DNA of 64,000 nucleotides from NCBI RefSeq assembly GCF_019823105.1, contig NZ_CP081958.1:2108001-2172000 (forward strand), given 5' to 3'. The notes beneath the pieces are model-generated. The model was not told the origin of the DNA. It ran no database searches and was given only the letters and a program-made list of their open reading frames with translations. Positions 17,594 to 27,316 of this stretch are shown here, piece by piece. Made by a program: the position numbers and the translations under genes. This DNA is from Halobaculum magnesiiphilum. Lineage in GTDB: Archaea > Halobacteriota > Halobacteria > Halobacteriales > Haloferacaceae. The first letter of the stretch is position 1. Each line of letters begins with the position of its first letter.

Positions 17594-18346
17594 ATGGCGT
17601 ACACGCTCGACCACGTGATGATGCGGATCGAGGACGAGGAGGAGTCGCTCGACTGGTACACCGAGCATCTCGACTACGAGATCAAGGGTGAGATGGAGGG
17701 CGGCGACTTCACGAACTACTACCTCGGGCCCGAGGACGTGCACGACGAGGGCGCGCTCCTGGAGCTCACCTACAACCACGGCGACCACACCTACGAGCTG
17801 GGCGACGCGTGGGGCCACATCGCCGTCCGCGTCGAGGACGTCGAGGAGGCGTACTACGAGCTGATGGACGAGGGCGTCGAGGACTACCGCCCGCCCGAGG
17901 AGAACCCCGGCTACGCGTTCGTCAAGGACCCCGACGGCCACGAGATCGAGATCGTCGAGCGCGACCACGGCGCCCGCTGGTCGATCGACCACACGATGAT
18001 CCGCGTCGAGGACGCCACCGAGGCGCTCGGCTACTGGACCAGGACGTTCGAATACGAACACACCGGCCGCTGGGAGGCCGACTCCTTCGCGAACTACTTC
18101 ATGAAGCCCGAGGGGGCGGCCGAGGAGGCGATGGCGATGGAGCTCACGTACAACTACGACGGCCGCGAGTACACGATGGGCGACGCGTGGGGTCACGTGT
18201 GCGTGCGCGCGGACGACCTCGAAGACGACTGGGAGACCCTGATGACGCGGGAGTCGGCCGACTACCGCGACCCCGAGTCGTGCGACTACACCTACGCGTT
18301 CACGACGGACCCCGACGGCCACGAGATCGAGCTGCTGGAGCGGTAA
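17594..18346 (+). CDS. tandem-VOC (glyoxalase I fold) protein
   Basis: The 250-residue protein consists of two VOC domains (about 1-125 and 129-250), each with the four metal ligands of the glyoxalase fold: LDHVMMRIED / LLELTYN / AWGHIAVRV / GHEIEIVER in the first, and IDHTMIRVED / AMELTYN / AWGHVCVRA / GHEIELLER in the second. Both halves keep all ligand positions (H, E, H, E), so both may bind metal. Family members act on methylglyoxal-type hemithioacetals or resist toxic compounds; the thiol in haloarchaea would be gamma-glutamylcysteine. Confidence 0.85.
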   Translation: MAYTLDHVMMRIEDEEESLDWYTEHLDYEIKGEMEGGDFTNYYLGPEDVHDEGALLELTYNHGDHTYELGDAWGHIAVRVEDVEEAYYELMDEGVEDYRPPEENPGYAFVKDPDGHEIEIVERDHGARWSIDHTMIRVEDATEALGYWTRTFEYEHTGRWEADSFANYFMKPEGAAEEAMAMELTYNYDGREYTMGDAWGHVCVRADDLEDDWETLMTRESADYRDPESCDYTYAFTTDPDGHEIELLER

Positions 18347-18710
18347 CGAGTTCGACCATCGGTGATTCCGGGAGTACGAACGCGGACGATTCAGCCGCTA
18401 CGGTTCCGCCGACTCGTCCGTCCCGTTCGACTCCGTTGACCCGTCGGTTCCTTTCGACTTCTCTGCGGGATTCTCGCCCGATCGGACGACCTCCACGTCG
18501 TCGCCGAGACGGATATCCCGGTCTCGCACGCCGACCGTGAGCGAGCCGGCGCCGCTATTCGTGGGAGGCGGCGCCGATCGAAACTGACCGCAACGGTCGC
18601 CCGTGTCGCCGCCGGCACCGTTTCAGTCCGTTACATGTCTCGTGGCTGCCGGAAACGGACCGGGACCGTCGCTCGGTATTAAGCGTGGATCTATCCTGTC
18701 GGTATCCGGG
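18347..18710. other. 364-nt gap with one weak minus-strand frame
   Basis: Most of this stretch holds nothing firm. On the minus strand a frame from GTG 18529 to TAG 18398 encodes about 43 residues (VRDRDIRLGDDVEVVRSGE then a Ser/Thr/Asp/Glu tail) with normal haloarchaeal composition. It may be a small protein or the decayed tail of a larger one; upstream in frame a TGA precedes it and there is no ATG. At the right end a TATA-like TATTAAG (18677-18683) serves the zinc-ribbon gene. Confidence 0.35.
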
Positions 18711-18854
18711 ATGGGACTGCTACCGGACCTGGGGAGAGACCGGATCGATCACTACGAGTGCAGGCACTGTGGGTTGAACGTCGACGAGCGGGCCAGCGCG
18801 TGCCCGGTCTGCGGTCGCCCGATCGCACACTACGCGATCGAGAGGACATCGTGA
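18711..18854 (+). CDS. 47-residue zinc-ribbon protein
   Basis: MGLLPDLGRDRID leads into YECRHCGLNVDERASACPVC, a CxxC...CxxC zinc ribbon of the rubredoxin/rubrerythrin type, then GRPIAHYAIERTS. Such mini-proteins are abundant in haloarchaea and their partners are mostly unknown. The ATG is centred 31 nt after a TATA-like element, consistent with a leaderless start. Confidence 0.75.
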   Translation: MGLLPDLGRDRIDHYECRHCGLNVDERASACPVCGRPIAHYAIERTS

Positions 18855-19038
18855 GAACGCGATCCACTCGGGACGTTCACGGCCGCTGTCGCGAAAGGCT
18901 TCCCTACCGTTCGTTCTCGTGCCACTAAGCACCGTATAACTATCCGCCCGTCGCCTCTCCGCTCCGAGGAATGGAGCGAGCCCCCGCCGAGTCGCATCTT
19001 CACGTTCTCAGTAGAGCTACAGGGGCGCTCTCGACGGT

Positions 19039-19884
19039 ATGACCCGGACACGAGTTGTCCCGGTGCTGATCGCCGTGGTGGCGATCGCCGCGCTGGGCGT
19101 CACGGCGACCTCCCTGGAGAGCACGCTGACGACGGATCCCGACGAGGAGATCAACCCGGATTGGGATCGCCTGCCGATCGGCGAGGGCGACGCGGCCAGC
19201 ATCAAACAGGAGATAGCCGACGGCGACGGGGAGCGCGAAGCTGACCGAGCGGCGGCGGACGCAGACGGTGAGGGGGCTGAAGACATGGGAGAGGGGGACG
19301 ATACGATCGAGGAGTCGAGCGCAGGTGATGGACCGGCGGAGTCGTCGAACGCCGCGGCCGACCAGTCGAACGCCGAACCCGACGACGGCGACGCGGGACT
19401 CGATTCGGCGACGGCTCCCGTGGCCGGCGAGGTGTCGCTCCTCGACCGCCTGCTGGCCCTACTCGCGACAGTACTGCGACTCCTCTGGCCACTCGTCGCG
19501 CTGCTCGCGGTCGGAGCGATCTGCTATCGCTACCGCGGGAAGCTTCTCGGACTCTTCGGCGGCGGATCGGGGGCGGGGTCGACGAGCGAGTCCGCTTCCG
19601 AGGTCGAGGCGTGGCCCGGGGCCACCCCGTCGAACGTCGTCGATCGGGCGTGGGTAACGTTGGTGCAGCGGGTGAACCCCGACCGGCCGGAAACGATCAC
19701 GACCGCCGAGTGCGCGAGGCTCGCTCGCGAGCGAAACCTGGACACCGGCGCCGTCGAGTCGATCGCGACGGCGTTCGAACGCGTCCACTACGGCGGCGCC
19801 TCCGTCGCCGAGGAGGAAGATCGCGCCAGAGAGGGGCTCCGGCGACTCGCCGGGTCGGACGGCGCGGACGGTGAGAACGGATGA
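19039..19884 (+). CDS. DUF4129 membrane protein of a MoxR/DUF58 cluster
   Basis: The 281-residue protein has an N-terminal helix, an acidic extracellular region (about 40-130), a central helix (about 145-165) and a cytoplasmic C-terminal DUF4129 domain (VVDRAWVTLVQRVNPDRPETITTAECARLARERNLD). DUF4129 domains accompany transglutaminase-like proteins in bacterial and archaeal clusters. Its stop overlaps the next ATG (ATGA), the first of three overlaps in a four-gene operon. Confidence 0.75.
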   Translation: MTRTRVVPVLIAVVAIAALGVTATSLESTLTTDPDEEINPDWDRLPIGEGDAASIKQEIADGDGEREADRAAADADGEGAEDMGEGDDTIEESSAGDGPAESSNAAADQSNAEPDDGDAGLDSATAPVAGEVSLLDRLLALLATVLRLLWPLVALLAVGAICYRYRGKLLGLFGGGSGAGSTSESASEVEAWPGATPSNVVDRAWVTLVQRVNPDRPETITTAECARLARERNLDTGAVESIATAFERVHYGGASVAEEEDRAREGLRRLAGSDGADGENG

Positions 19885-20564
19885 CCGACCGCGGGGTCGA
19901 CGACGGGACCGAACGCGCCGACGGGCGTCGGTGGCGAGTCCTCGCCGTACGCCTGATCCGTGGCGTGCTCCTCCTGGCGGGACTCGCGGTGTCGGGTGTC
20001 GGCGTCGCCGTCGTGTTCGATCCCGAGGCGGAACGACTGATCCCGGTCGAGGCGGCGATCACGACGCTCGGAAGCGACTACGTGGTCGTCGCGGTCGTCG
20101 GGCTGCTGGCAGTCGGACTCTCGGTGCTCGTCGTCGCCGCTCGCGCCGTTCGGGGCGTCGACGAGGCGGATCCACCCCTTGTCGAGGCGGTGCAGTCGGC
20201 CACCTACCCCGGCGAGCGACTGGATCGGTCCACCGGGGGGTCCGAGCACCGCCGAGCCGGGGATCCCCCGAGCGACGACCGCCGCGAGCGACTCAGCGAA
20301 GCTGCGGTTCGCGCGACGATGCGTGCGGACGGCTGCTCGCGGAGCGTCGCCGAACGACGGGTCGCCGAGGGGAGTTGGACGACCGATCCCGTTGCGGTCC
20401 GCTCGCTGTCCGACGCTCGCGACGGCGGTGGATGGGGATGGAGGGGCCGCAACGGGAGTCTGGACGCGCAGGCGGTCCGGCGAACCGTCGACGCGATCGT
20501 CCGGTTGACCGACGAGAGGGGCACAGACCGCGAAGACGAGCGTGATTCTGGGGTGAGTGAGTAG
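19881..20564 (+). CDS. DUF7269-like membrane protein
   Basis: The 227-residue protein has two membrane helices (about 20-45 and 70-92) and a long hydrophilic C-terminal half with a helical segment RLSEAAVRATMRADGCSRSVAERRVAEGSW. It lies between the DUF4129 and DUF58 genes and overlaps both, so it is part of the same machine. Function unknown. Confidence 0.65.
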   Translation: MTDRGVDDGTERADGRRWRVLAVRLIRGVLLLAGLAVSGVGVAVVFDPEAERLIPVEAAITTLGSDYVVVAVVGLLAVGLSVLVVAARAVRGVDEADPPLVEAVQSATYPGERLDRSTGGSEHRRAGDPPSDDRRERLSEAAVRATMRADGCSRSVAERRVAEGSWTTDPVAVRSLSDARDGGGWGWRGRNGSLDAQAVRRTVDAIVRLTDERGTDREDERDSGVSE

Positions 20565-22074
20565 CCCCGTGACCGGGCCCTTCGGGACGTTCAGCCGACC
20601 GTTCGCCTCTTCCCGTTCCGCTCCGAGCATCGACGCCGAGCGGACGAACGGGGCCGAGGACGGAGCCGGCGAGAACGGACAAGTCGCGAACGGCCGGACC
20701 GCGGGTGGGCAAGCCGCGGGCAGGCAGATCTCGGACGGCCGAGCAACGGAGGAGCGGACGCCGACGGTTCGGTCGACCGGTCGGTGGCGTGGCATCGTGG
20801 CCGTCGCGCTGCTCGCGGTGGCCGTCGGCGTCCTGGCGAAGCGACCCTCGCTCCTGCTGGTCGGGGCTGTCGGCGTCGCCTTCGCCGCCTACCCGCTCGT
20901 CACGGCGCCCCCCGATCCCGACCTCTCGGTGAGCCGTGTCGTCGACCCCGAGTCGCCGGCGGACGGAGACGCCGTCCACGTGCGGACGACGGTTCGCAAC
21001 GAGGGGGACGGGACGCTGTTCGATCTCCGCGTCGTCGACGGGACGCCGGCGATGCTCTCAGTTTGCGGGGGATCCCCCCGCTGTGCGACGATGCTCCGGC
21101 CGGGCGAGGAGGTGACCGTCGAGTACCGGGTGCGCGCCCGGCCGGGTCGCCACCGGTTCCAGCCGACGACGCTGCTGTGTCGCGACGCCGGCGGATCGGT
21201 CGAAGTCGAGACCGCAGTCGCCGCCGAGACGACGATCGAGTGTTCGGCCCGGGTCCCCACGGCCCCGTTGCGCGCCCGGAGCCGCCCGCGGAGCGGTCCG
21301 CTCGTCACCGACGAGGCGGGCGAGGGGATCGAGTTCCACTCCGTCACGGAGTACGAACGGGGTGACCCCGCGAGACGCATCGACTGGCGGCGGTTCGCGC
21401 GGACGGGCGAGCTCACGTCGGTGGCGTTCCGAACCGAGCGGCTCGCGGACGTGGTGATCTGCGTGGACGCACGACCCGAAGCCTACCGCGCGAGCGACTC
21501 GTCCGAACCCCACGCGGTCGCACACGCCGTGGACGCCGCCGGACGCCTCGGCGACGTGCTCTTGGACGCGAATCACCGGGTGGGCCTGGCGGCGTTTGGC
21601 CGGGCGAGTTGTCTGCTCGCTCCCGGGAACGGCGTCGATCACGCCGACCGGTTCCGTCGATACCTGGCGTCGGATCCGGCGTTCTCACTGACCCCACCGC
21701 CGTCGGTCCGCGCGAGGCGAACGCAGCCCGGCACGGACGCCGGCGACCCGCGGGCGACCGACGGCGTCATCCTGGACCGCCAGCTCTCCGAACTTCGCGC
21801 ACACGTCGGGACGAACACTCAGGTGATCCTGTTGACCCCGCTGTGTGACGACGAGGCCCATCGAATCGCCCAGCGCATCGAGAGCGACGGCCCCGCGGTG
21901 ACCGTCGTCAGCCCCGATGTCACGACCGGACGAACCCCCGGCGGCCGGCTCGCCCGGCTGGAGCGCGATCACCGCCTGACGACGCTCCGGAACGCCGGCA
22001 TCCCCGCCGTCGACTGGGACCCGGACGAGCCGCTGGGGGCGGCGCTGGCGACCGTCGAACGGGGGATCCGGTGA
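20557..22074 (+). CDS. DUF58 family protein
   Basis: The 505-residue protein has a disordered N-terminus (to about 70), two membrane helices (about 80-115), an Ig-like domain (residues about 120-230) and the DUF58 core with the marker GDPARRIDWRRFARTGELTS. DUF58 proteins have a von Willebrand A-like fold and pair with MoxR ATPases, which lies convergently downstream here. It starts at GTG 20557 within the end of the previous gene. Confidence 0.85.
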   Translation: MSSPVTGPFGTFSRPFASSRSAPSIDAERTNGAEDGAGENGQVANGRTAGGQAAGRQISDGRATEERTPTVRSTGRWRGIVAVALLAVAVGVLAKRPSLLLVGAVGVAFAAYPLVTAPPDPDLSVSRVVDPESPADGDAVHVRTTVRNEGDGTLFDLRVVDGTPAMLSVCGGSPRCATMLRPGEEVTVEYRVRARPGRHRFQPTTLLCRDAGGSVEVETAVAAETTIECSARVPTAPLRARSRPRSGPLVTDEAGEGIEFHSVTEYERGDPARRIDWRRFARTGELTSVAFRTERLADVVICVDARPEAYRASDSSEPHAVAHAVDAAGRLGDVLLDANHRVGLAAFGRASCLLAPGNGVDHADRFRRYLASDPAFSLTPPPSVRARRTQPGTDAGDPRATDGVILDRQLSELRAHVGTNTQVILLTPLCDDEAHRIAQRIESDGPAVTVVSPDVTTGRTPGGRLARLERDHRLTTLRNAGIPAVDWDPDEPLGAALATVERGIR

Positions 22075-22784
22075 CGGCCGCCACGTCGCCAGCGGACCGA
22101 TTCCTCCGGCATCCGACCGTCGTGAGCGGCGTCATCGCCGTCGCCGTCGGCGCCGTCGCGGTGGGATTGATCGCCGAGACGGCGCTCCAGCGGCGGATCC
22201 TGCTGGCGGCGCTCGTCGGCGTGGCCTCCTTCGGCCTCGGCGGCCGGCTGTGGCACCGGGGCCGCGGTGTCGCCGGCGTCGGCTTGGCGGCGTGCGGGTG
22301 CCTGGTCGTCGTCGCCGCGGCGGGCTACGCCGTCACGGAACCCCCACGGATCACTCAACGGCTCGAACTGCTGCCCGGGATACTGGGGCTGTGGGTGCTC
22401 GCCGCGGCGCTCGTGCCGATGCGGTTCCGCCGGAGTCGGCTCCTTGTCGATGTCGGGTCCGGACTGTTGTTCGTCGCGGTGCTCACGAGCGGCGTCGTCC
22501 GCGGGGCGTCCACGACGGCGCTCGTGGTCGCGGCGGGGGCGACGATCCTCGCGTGGGACGCCGCCGAGAACGCCGTGTCGCTCGGGGGGCAGATCGGTTC
22601 CCACCCTGAGACGGCCACCGTCCGGGCGGAACTCGCACACGTGCTGCTCAGCGGCGGGCTCGCCGTCGCCGCCGTCGTGGCCGTCCTCGGGGTGACCCGT
22701 CTCGGCGTCGACAGCCTCCCGCTCGCGGCCCTCGTCGCACTGCTCGTCGCCGCCGTCGCGTTGCTGCTGGCCTCCCACCGGTGA
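22071..22784 (+). CDS. polytopic membrane protein (DUF7519-like)
   Basis: The 237-residue protein is almost entirely hydrophobic, with seven or eight helices. It begins at a GTG overlapping the DUF58 stop by GTGA and closes the operon. Function unknown; its position suggests it is the membrane platform of the MoxR/DUF58 system. Confidence 0.65.
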   Translation: MTAATSPADRFLRHPTVVSGVIAVAVGAVAVGLIAETALQRRILLAALVGVASFGLGGRLWHRGRGVAGVGLAACGCLVVVAAAGYAVTEPPRITQRLELLPGILGLWVLAAALVPMRFRRSRLLVDVGSGLLFVAVLTSGVVRGASTTALVVAAGATILAWDAAENAVSLGGQIGSHPETATVRAELAHVLLSGGLAVAAVVAVLGVTRLGVDSLPLAALVALLVAAVALLLASHR

Positions 22785-22882
22785 CCGTCGTCTCCGGTTT
22801 CGCGTCGGTGGATACGGCCCCGTGGACGGGGCGCCGTTCCGGAAGCGAACGACCGTCGTTCGGCCAGGCGGTGGGTCTCGAT

Positions 22883-23836
22883 TCAGCCGTCCAGCTGCGG
22901 GACGGGCACGTCCGAGAGGATCTCCGAGACGATGTTCGTCGTCTCGACGCCGTCGACGCGAGCGTCGGGGGTGACGACGAGCCGGTGGGAGAGGACCGGC
23001 CGCGCCATCGTCTTGACGTCGTCGGGCGTCGCGTAGTCTCGTCCTTCGAGGGCGGCGTGGGCGCGGATCGTCTCGAAGAACTTCTGGACGCCCCGCGGCG
23101 AGACGCCCGTCCGGATGCGTTCGTGTTCCCGGGTCGCGCGGGCGATGTCGACGAGGTACTCGCGGACGGCCTGCTCCACGCGGACCGTCTCGGGCGCCTC
23201 CCGCAGTCGGTCGAGCCGTTCCGGGGTGCAGACCCGTTCGACCGACGCCGACTTCGACCGCCGCGACGCCCGGCGGTCGATCAGTTCGAGTTCGCCCGAC
23301 CGGTCGGGGTACCCCAGGGTGGTCTTGACCATGAACCGGTCCTTCTGGGCGACCGGGAGTTCGAACGTGCCGTCCATCTCGACGGGGTTCTGCGTCGCGA
23401 TGACGACGAACGGGTCGGGGAGCGCGTACGCGTCGCCGTCGACGGTGACCTGTCCCTCCTCCATCGCCTCCAGCAGCGCCGCCTGCGTCTTCGGCGGGGC
23501 GCGGTTGATCTCGTCACCCAGCATGACGTTCGCGAAGACGGGCCCGGGGCGGAACTCGAACTCCCGCGTCGCCTCGTCGAAGACGTTCGAGCCGACGACG
23601 TCCGAGGGAAGGAGGTCGGGCGTGAACTGCACGCGCGAGAACGACACGCCGAGCGCGTCCGCGAACGACCGCGCGGTGAGCGTCTTTCCCGTCCCCGGGA
23701 CGTCCTCGAGCAGGACGTGCCCGTCCGCGAGGATCCCGACGAGGATGGTCCGCAGCGTCGACCGCTCGGTGACGACGGCGCCGGCGATCTGATCGAGGAG
23801 TTCCTCACACTGTCGCCGTACGGCCTCCGGTTCCAT
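22883..23836 (-). CDS. MoxR-type AAA+ ATPase
   Basis: The 317-residue ATPase has Walker A EDVPGTGKTLTARSFA (about residues 43-58), Walker B VMLGDEINRAPPKTQAALLEAM, sensor region FVVIATQNPVEMDGTFELP, and the C-terminal helical lid. MoxR ATPases act as chaperones that mature or switch extracellular or envelope protein complexes together with DUF58/VWA proteins. It is convergent with the DUF58 operon rather than co-directional, so its expression is separate. Confidence 0.93.
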   Translation of the reverse strand: MEPEAVRRQCEELLDQIAGAVVTERSTLRTILVGILADGHVLLEDVPGTGKTLTARSFADALGVSFSRVQFTPDLLPSDVVGSNVFDEATREFEFRPGPVFANVMLGDEINRAPPKTQAALLEAMEEGQVTVDGDAYALPDPFVVIATQNPVEMDGTFELPVAQKDRFMVKTTLGYPDRSGELELIDRRASRRSKSASVERVCTPERLDRLREAPETVRVEQAVREYLVDIARATREHERIRTGVSPRGVQKFFETIRAHAALEGRDYATPDDVKTMARPVLSHRLVVTPDARVDGVETTNIVSEILSDVPVPQLDG

Positions 23837-23948
23837 GGCCTGTGGTGGGCCATCGACGGGATTGTTATCCCCTCGATACGCGAAATAGGGAGACCCGATC
23901 CAGAGTGCGACGTGCCGGGGAACGCGGTCGAGTGTTCAGTTCCGGATG

Positions 23949-23956
23949 ATTTATTC
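23949..23956 (+). promoter_or_regulatory. TATA box of the AI-2E family transporter gene
   Basis: ATTTATTC is centred 28 nt before the ATG at 23980, indicating leaderless initiation. Confidence 0.6.
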
Positions 23957-23979
23957 GAGACACGTGAGCGGATCTACAC

Positions 23980-25194
23980 ATGAACGAGAAGCGTCTCGTC
24001 GTCGCGCTGTTCGGGCTCGCGGTCGCGGTCGTCATCGGAGCGCTCGCGTACCGCTTCATCGCGGCGTTCACCGTCTCGGTGTTCCTCTACTACTCGACGA
24101 GACGGTATCACCGCTTCCTGGCGCGGTTCCGGCTCCCGCCCCGCGTCCGGGCCGGGATCGTGCTCGCGTCGCTGGCGATCCCGTTGATCCTGCTCATCAG
24201 CTACGCGGGGGTCCTGCTGGTCGTCGAGGCGAGACAGTTCGTCGCCGACACCGCGCTGGTGAGCGCGGCGGCCTCGAACATCGCGTGGTTCGCCGCGATC
24301 GAGCGCATCCCCGAGTTCACCGTCCAGGGGATCTACGAGGCGTACCGGTCTGGCGATCTGGAGCCGTTCGTCGAGTTCGCGACCGACAACGCCACCTTCC
24401 TCACCCAGGTCGTCTCGGAGTTCGTGCTCAACCTGTTCGTCGTCACCATCGTCACCTACTACCTGCTCGTCGACGGCGACCGCATCAGCGACTGGCTGCT
24501 CCGGTTCGACGACGACGCGATCGTCCGCGAGTACCTGGAGGCCGTGGACCGCGAGCTGGAGGCGGTGTTGTTCGGCAACCTCCTGAACGTGGTCGCCATC
24601 TCGCTCATCGCGATCGCGACGTTCAGCGCGTACAACGCCCTCGTCCCGGTGGGCGTCCGCGTGCCGTACCCGGCGCTTGCTGGCGCGCTCACGGGGATCG
24701 CGAGCCTCGTCCCCATCGTCGGCATGAAGATCGTCTACCTCCCGGTGACGGCGGCGATGGCGGTCCCGCCGCTGCTCGACGGGTCGTTCTCGGAGCTGGG
24801 GTACGTGTTCGCCTTCCTCGTCGTCGCGGTGGTCGTCGTCGACACGATCCCGGACCTCGTGCTCCGGCCGCTGTTGAGCGGCGACGAGACCCACGTCGGC
24901 CTGCTGATGCTCGCGTACACCCTCGGCCCGGTGGTACTCGGCTTCTACGGGCTGTTCTTCGCGCCGATCGTGCTCGTGATCGGGCTGACGTTCGCGAACA
25001 CCGCCCTCCCGCGGCTGCTCGGCGCCGACGACGCCCAGACGACGCTGACCGATTCCGACGCCGAGGACGGGGGCGACCCCGAGGACGACGACCGCGGGCG
25101 CGACGACGATTCGAGCCCGGGTATCGACGGGGACGCCGGCGCGGGTGTCGACGAGGGTGCCGACGCGGGCGTCGACCCCGATCCGACCGGGTGA
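23980..25194 (+). CDS. AI-2E family transporter / UPF0118 permease
   Basis: The 404-residue protein has about eight helices in the arrangement of the AI-2E (PerM/TqsA) family, with the typical VVTIVTYYLLVDGDRI and LLMLAYTLGPVVLGFYGLFFAPI segments. Family members export small molecules or act as Na+(Li+)/H+ antiporters; none is pinned down here. The last 60 residues are a hydrophilic, Asp-rich tail. Confidence 0.85.
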   Translation: MNEKRLVVALFGLAVAVVIGALAYRFIAAFTVSVFLYYSTRRYHRFLARFRLPPRVRAGIVLASLAIPLILLISYAGVLLVVEARQFVADTALVSAAASNIAWFAAIERIPEFTVQGIYEAYRSGDLEPFVEFATDNATFLTQVVSEFVLNLFVVTIVTYYLLVDGDRISDWLLRFDDDAIVREYLEAVDRELEAVLFGNLLNVVAISLIAIATFSAYNALVPVGVRVPYPALAGALTGIASLVPIVGMKIVYLPVTAAMAVPPLLDGSFSELGYVFAFLVVAVVVVDTIPDLVLRPLLSGDETHVGLLMLAYTLGPVVLGFYGLFFAPIVLVIGLTFANTALPRLLGADDAQTTLTDSDAEDGGDPEDDDRGRDDDSSPGIDGDAGAGVDEGADAGVDPDPTG

Positions 25195-25278
25195 GTTCCA
25201 CCGGCCGTCATCGGGGCGGGGGAGCCGGAAGCTGTCGAAGAACAAGACACTTGTCGCGCTCGCGTGCACGTCCGTCCG

Positions 25279-25959
25279 ATGGTCTCCTCCGAACTCACTC
25301 GACGACGAACCCTCCTCGGCGCCGCCGGGGCGCTCGCCGCGCTCGCGGGCTGTAGCGGGAGCGGCAGCGCCGGCGACGACGTGACGCCGACCGAGCCGGC
25401 ACGCGACCCGTTCGACCCCGACTCGGTGCCGGCGCATCGGCGCCTCCGCGGGGCGACCGACGGGCCGCTGGTGTGGATCCCCGACGAGACGCGGACCCGG
25501 ACGGACGGCGAGCCTCGGCGCCGACTACCGACGTTCGTCACGTCCCGCGAGGAGGTCGACCGGCTGCGGTTCGCCGACGTGGACGGCGTCGAGGCCGCGC
25601 GGTCGTTCCTCGCGGAGACGACGTTCGACACGGAAACGATCTACCTCGAAGAGTTCTCCGTCCGTCGCTGCTACGAGCTTCAGCTGTGCGACGTGTCGTG
25701 GTCGGAGACCGACATCGACACGCAGTTCGGCCGGGTGCTCCGCGACGCGGACGTGGCGTGCGAGCCAGACGCCCGCGACGCGACGGCGTGGCTCGTCCGG
25801 CTCCCCGAGGCGCTCGACCCCGACCGGATCACGAGCTACGGCTCGGGCGTGAGCGGGAGCTCGTGTGGCGAGCGGAGGCGCCGGCCCGAGCGCGGGCAAC
25901 CGATCACCGCCGACGCGGTCCCGGCGTCGAACGCGACCGCGGAGGGCGACGATGCGTGA
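25279..25959 (+). CDS. cysteine-containing Tat lipoprotein of unknown function
   Basis: The 226-residue product starts VSSELTRRRTLLGAAG with a lipobox AGC at about residue 24. The mature domain has four cysteines in RRCYELQLCDVSW, DVACEP and SSCGERRR, which could form two disulfides. No enzyme motif is recognisable. The stop overlaps the ATG of the next lipoprotein gene by 8 nt, so the two are coupled. Confidence 0.6.
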   Translation: MVSSELTRRRTLLGAAGALAALAGCSGSGSAGDDVTPTEPARDPFDPDSVPAHRRLRGATDGPLVWIPDETRTRTDGEPRRRLPTFVTSREEVDRLRFADVDGVEAARSFLAETTFDTETIYLEEFSVRRCYELQLCDVSWSETDIDTQFGRVLRDADVACEPDARDATAWLVRLPEALDPDRITSYGSGVSGSSCGERRRRPERGQPITADAVPASNATAEGDDA

Positions 25960-27274
25960 GTCGCCCGGGCGGACGCGCCGCGCGGTCCTCGCGGGCGCGG
26001 GAGCCGCGGTCACGGCGTCGCTCGCGGGCTGTTCGGGGCTCCCGTTCGGCGAGTCACGGACGACGGTCACGGGCGAGCAGGTCTCCGCGATCCTCGCCGA
26101 GGAGCCGCCGTCGATCCCCGACCGACTCCCGGTCGCGTTCGCGGCGTCGTACCTCGACGGGACCGAATCCGACCTGGAGTCGGCGCTTGCGTCGGTTCCG
26201 GCGCCGTTCGACGCCGCCGCGGTCCCCAACGGCGCGATGCGCGACCACCTCAACCGGAGCGCGGCGGCCGCACGCGAGGCGCTCGCGGGCGCCGACGAGG
26301 AACCGACGCCCACGGAACGCGCCGGGAGCCTCCGGCACGCCCGCCGGGAGATCGGATACGTCGCCGGCGGCTGGGCGGCGATCGACGGCGACCGAACGAT
26401 CCCCGACGTGCGGGACGACGGGGAAGCGCTTCGCGAGGAGCTGGGCGCGTTCCGGGACCGGTGGGCGCACCTCGGCGCGGACGCGATCGAGGCGGCCGTC
26501 GTCAACGACGCGATCGCGGGGCTCGTCCGGTCGTGTATCGGCGACCTGAACCGCGTGCTGACGACCGAGGAGCGCGACACGACGACCGCGCTCGACGTGG
26601 CCGAGGCGGACGAGCACCTGGCGTCCGCCCGCGGGGAACTCCGTGACGCGGCTCACCTCCTCGACCGCCTCCGCGGAGGCGACGGGGTACGGGACCGTCG
26701 GGACGCGCTCGCAAGCGCGGCCGACGCGCTCGTCGACCACGTGGGCGAGCGCCGCATCGACGCCGGGCTCGACGAGGGGCCCTTCACTGCGGAGGCCGAC
26801 CGGGAGGCGCCGCCCGCCGAGCGGGCGCTGCGCGACCTTCGGGATGACGTTCGCCGCGGCGATCTCGGGGAGACGCTGGAATCCGGAGCGTTCCCACAGA
26901 CGATCGTCGGGGCACACGGAACGCTCGCGCAGATCGGCGCCGTCGAGACGCTCCGGTCGCGGGTCGATTCGGGGGAGGCGATCGACCCCGCGTCGGCGGC
27001 GGACGTCGACACGATGCGTACCCGTGCCAGGGAGGCGGTCGTGACGGTTCACGAGGAAGGGGAGTACCCGCGGCTCGACCGGCTGCAGACCCACCGGCTC
27101 GCGGCCGTGCTGCGGTACGTCGACGAGCGGCTGGCGCGCGTCGACGCCGACGACGAGGTCGCGCTCTCGCGGCTGGACTGGGAGCTGCGCGACCTCGTCC
27201 GGGCCGAGGCGGTCGCGCGGTCGGTCGGCGACGCCAGCGTCGCGGTGGCACGGGCGCTCGGCGAGGCCGACTAG
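25952..27274 (+). CDS. helical Tat lipoprotein of unknown function
   Basis: The 440-residue protein has a Tat signal (SPGRTRRAVLAGAG) and lipobox AGC around residue 27, then an all-helical, Ala/Arg/Asp-rich extracellular domain with long coiled-coil-like stretches. It overlaps the preceding lipoprotein gene, so the two probably form one complex at the cell surface. Function unknown. Confidence 0.6.
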   Translation: MRESPGRTRRAVLAGAGAAVTASLAGCSGLPFGESRTTVTGEQVSAILAEEPPSIPDRLPVAFAASYLDGTESDLESALASVPAPFDAAAVPNGAMRDHLNRSAAAAREALAGADEEPTPTERAGSLRHARREIGYVAGGWAAIDGDRTIPDVRDDGEALREELGAFRDRWAHLGADAIEAAVVNDAIAGLVRSCIGDLNRVLTTEERDTTTALDVAEADEHLASARGELRDAAHLLDRLRGGDGVRDRRDALASAADALVDHVGERRIDAGLDEGPFTAEADREAPPAERALRDLRDDVRRGDLGETLESGAFPQTIVGAHGTLAQIGAVETLRSRVDSGEAIDPASAADVDTMRTRAREAVVTVHEEGEYPRLDRLQTHRLAAVLRYVDERLARVDADDEVALSRLDWELRDLVRAEAVARSVGDASVAVARALGEAD

Positions 27275-27316
27275 CGCGGGAACGTCGCCCCGTCGGTCGG
27301 CCGTCGGCGCGAGGTA

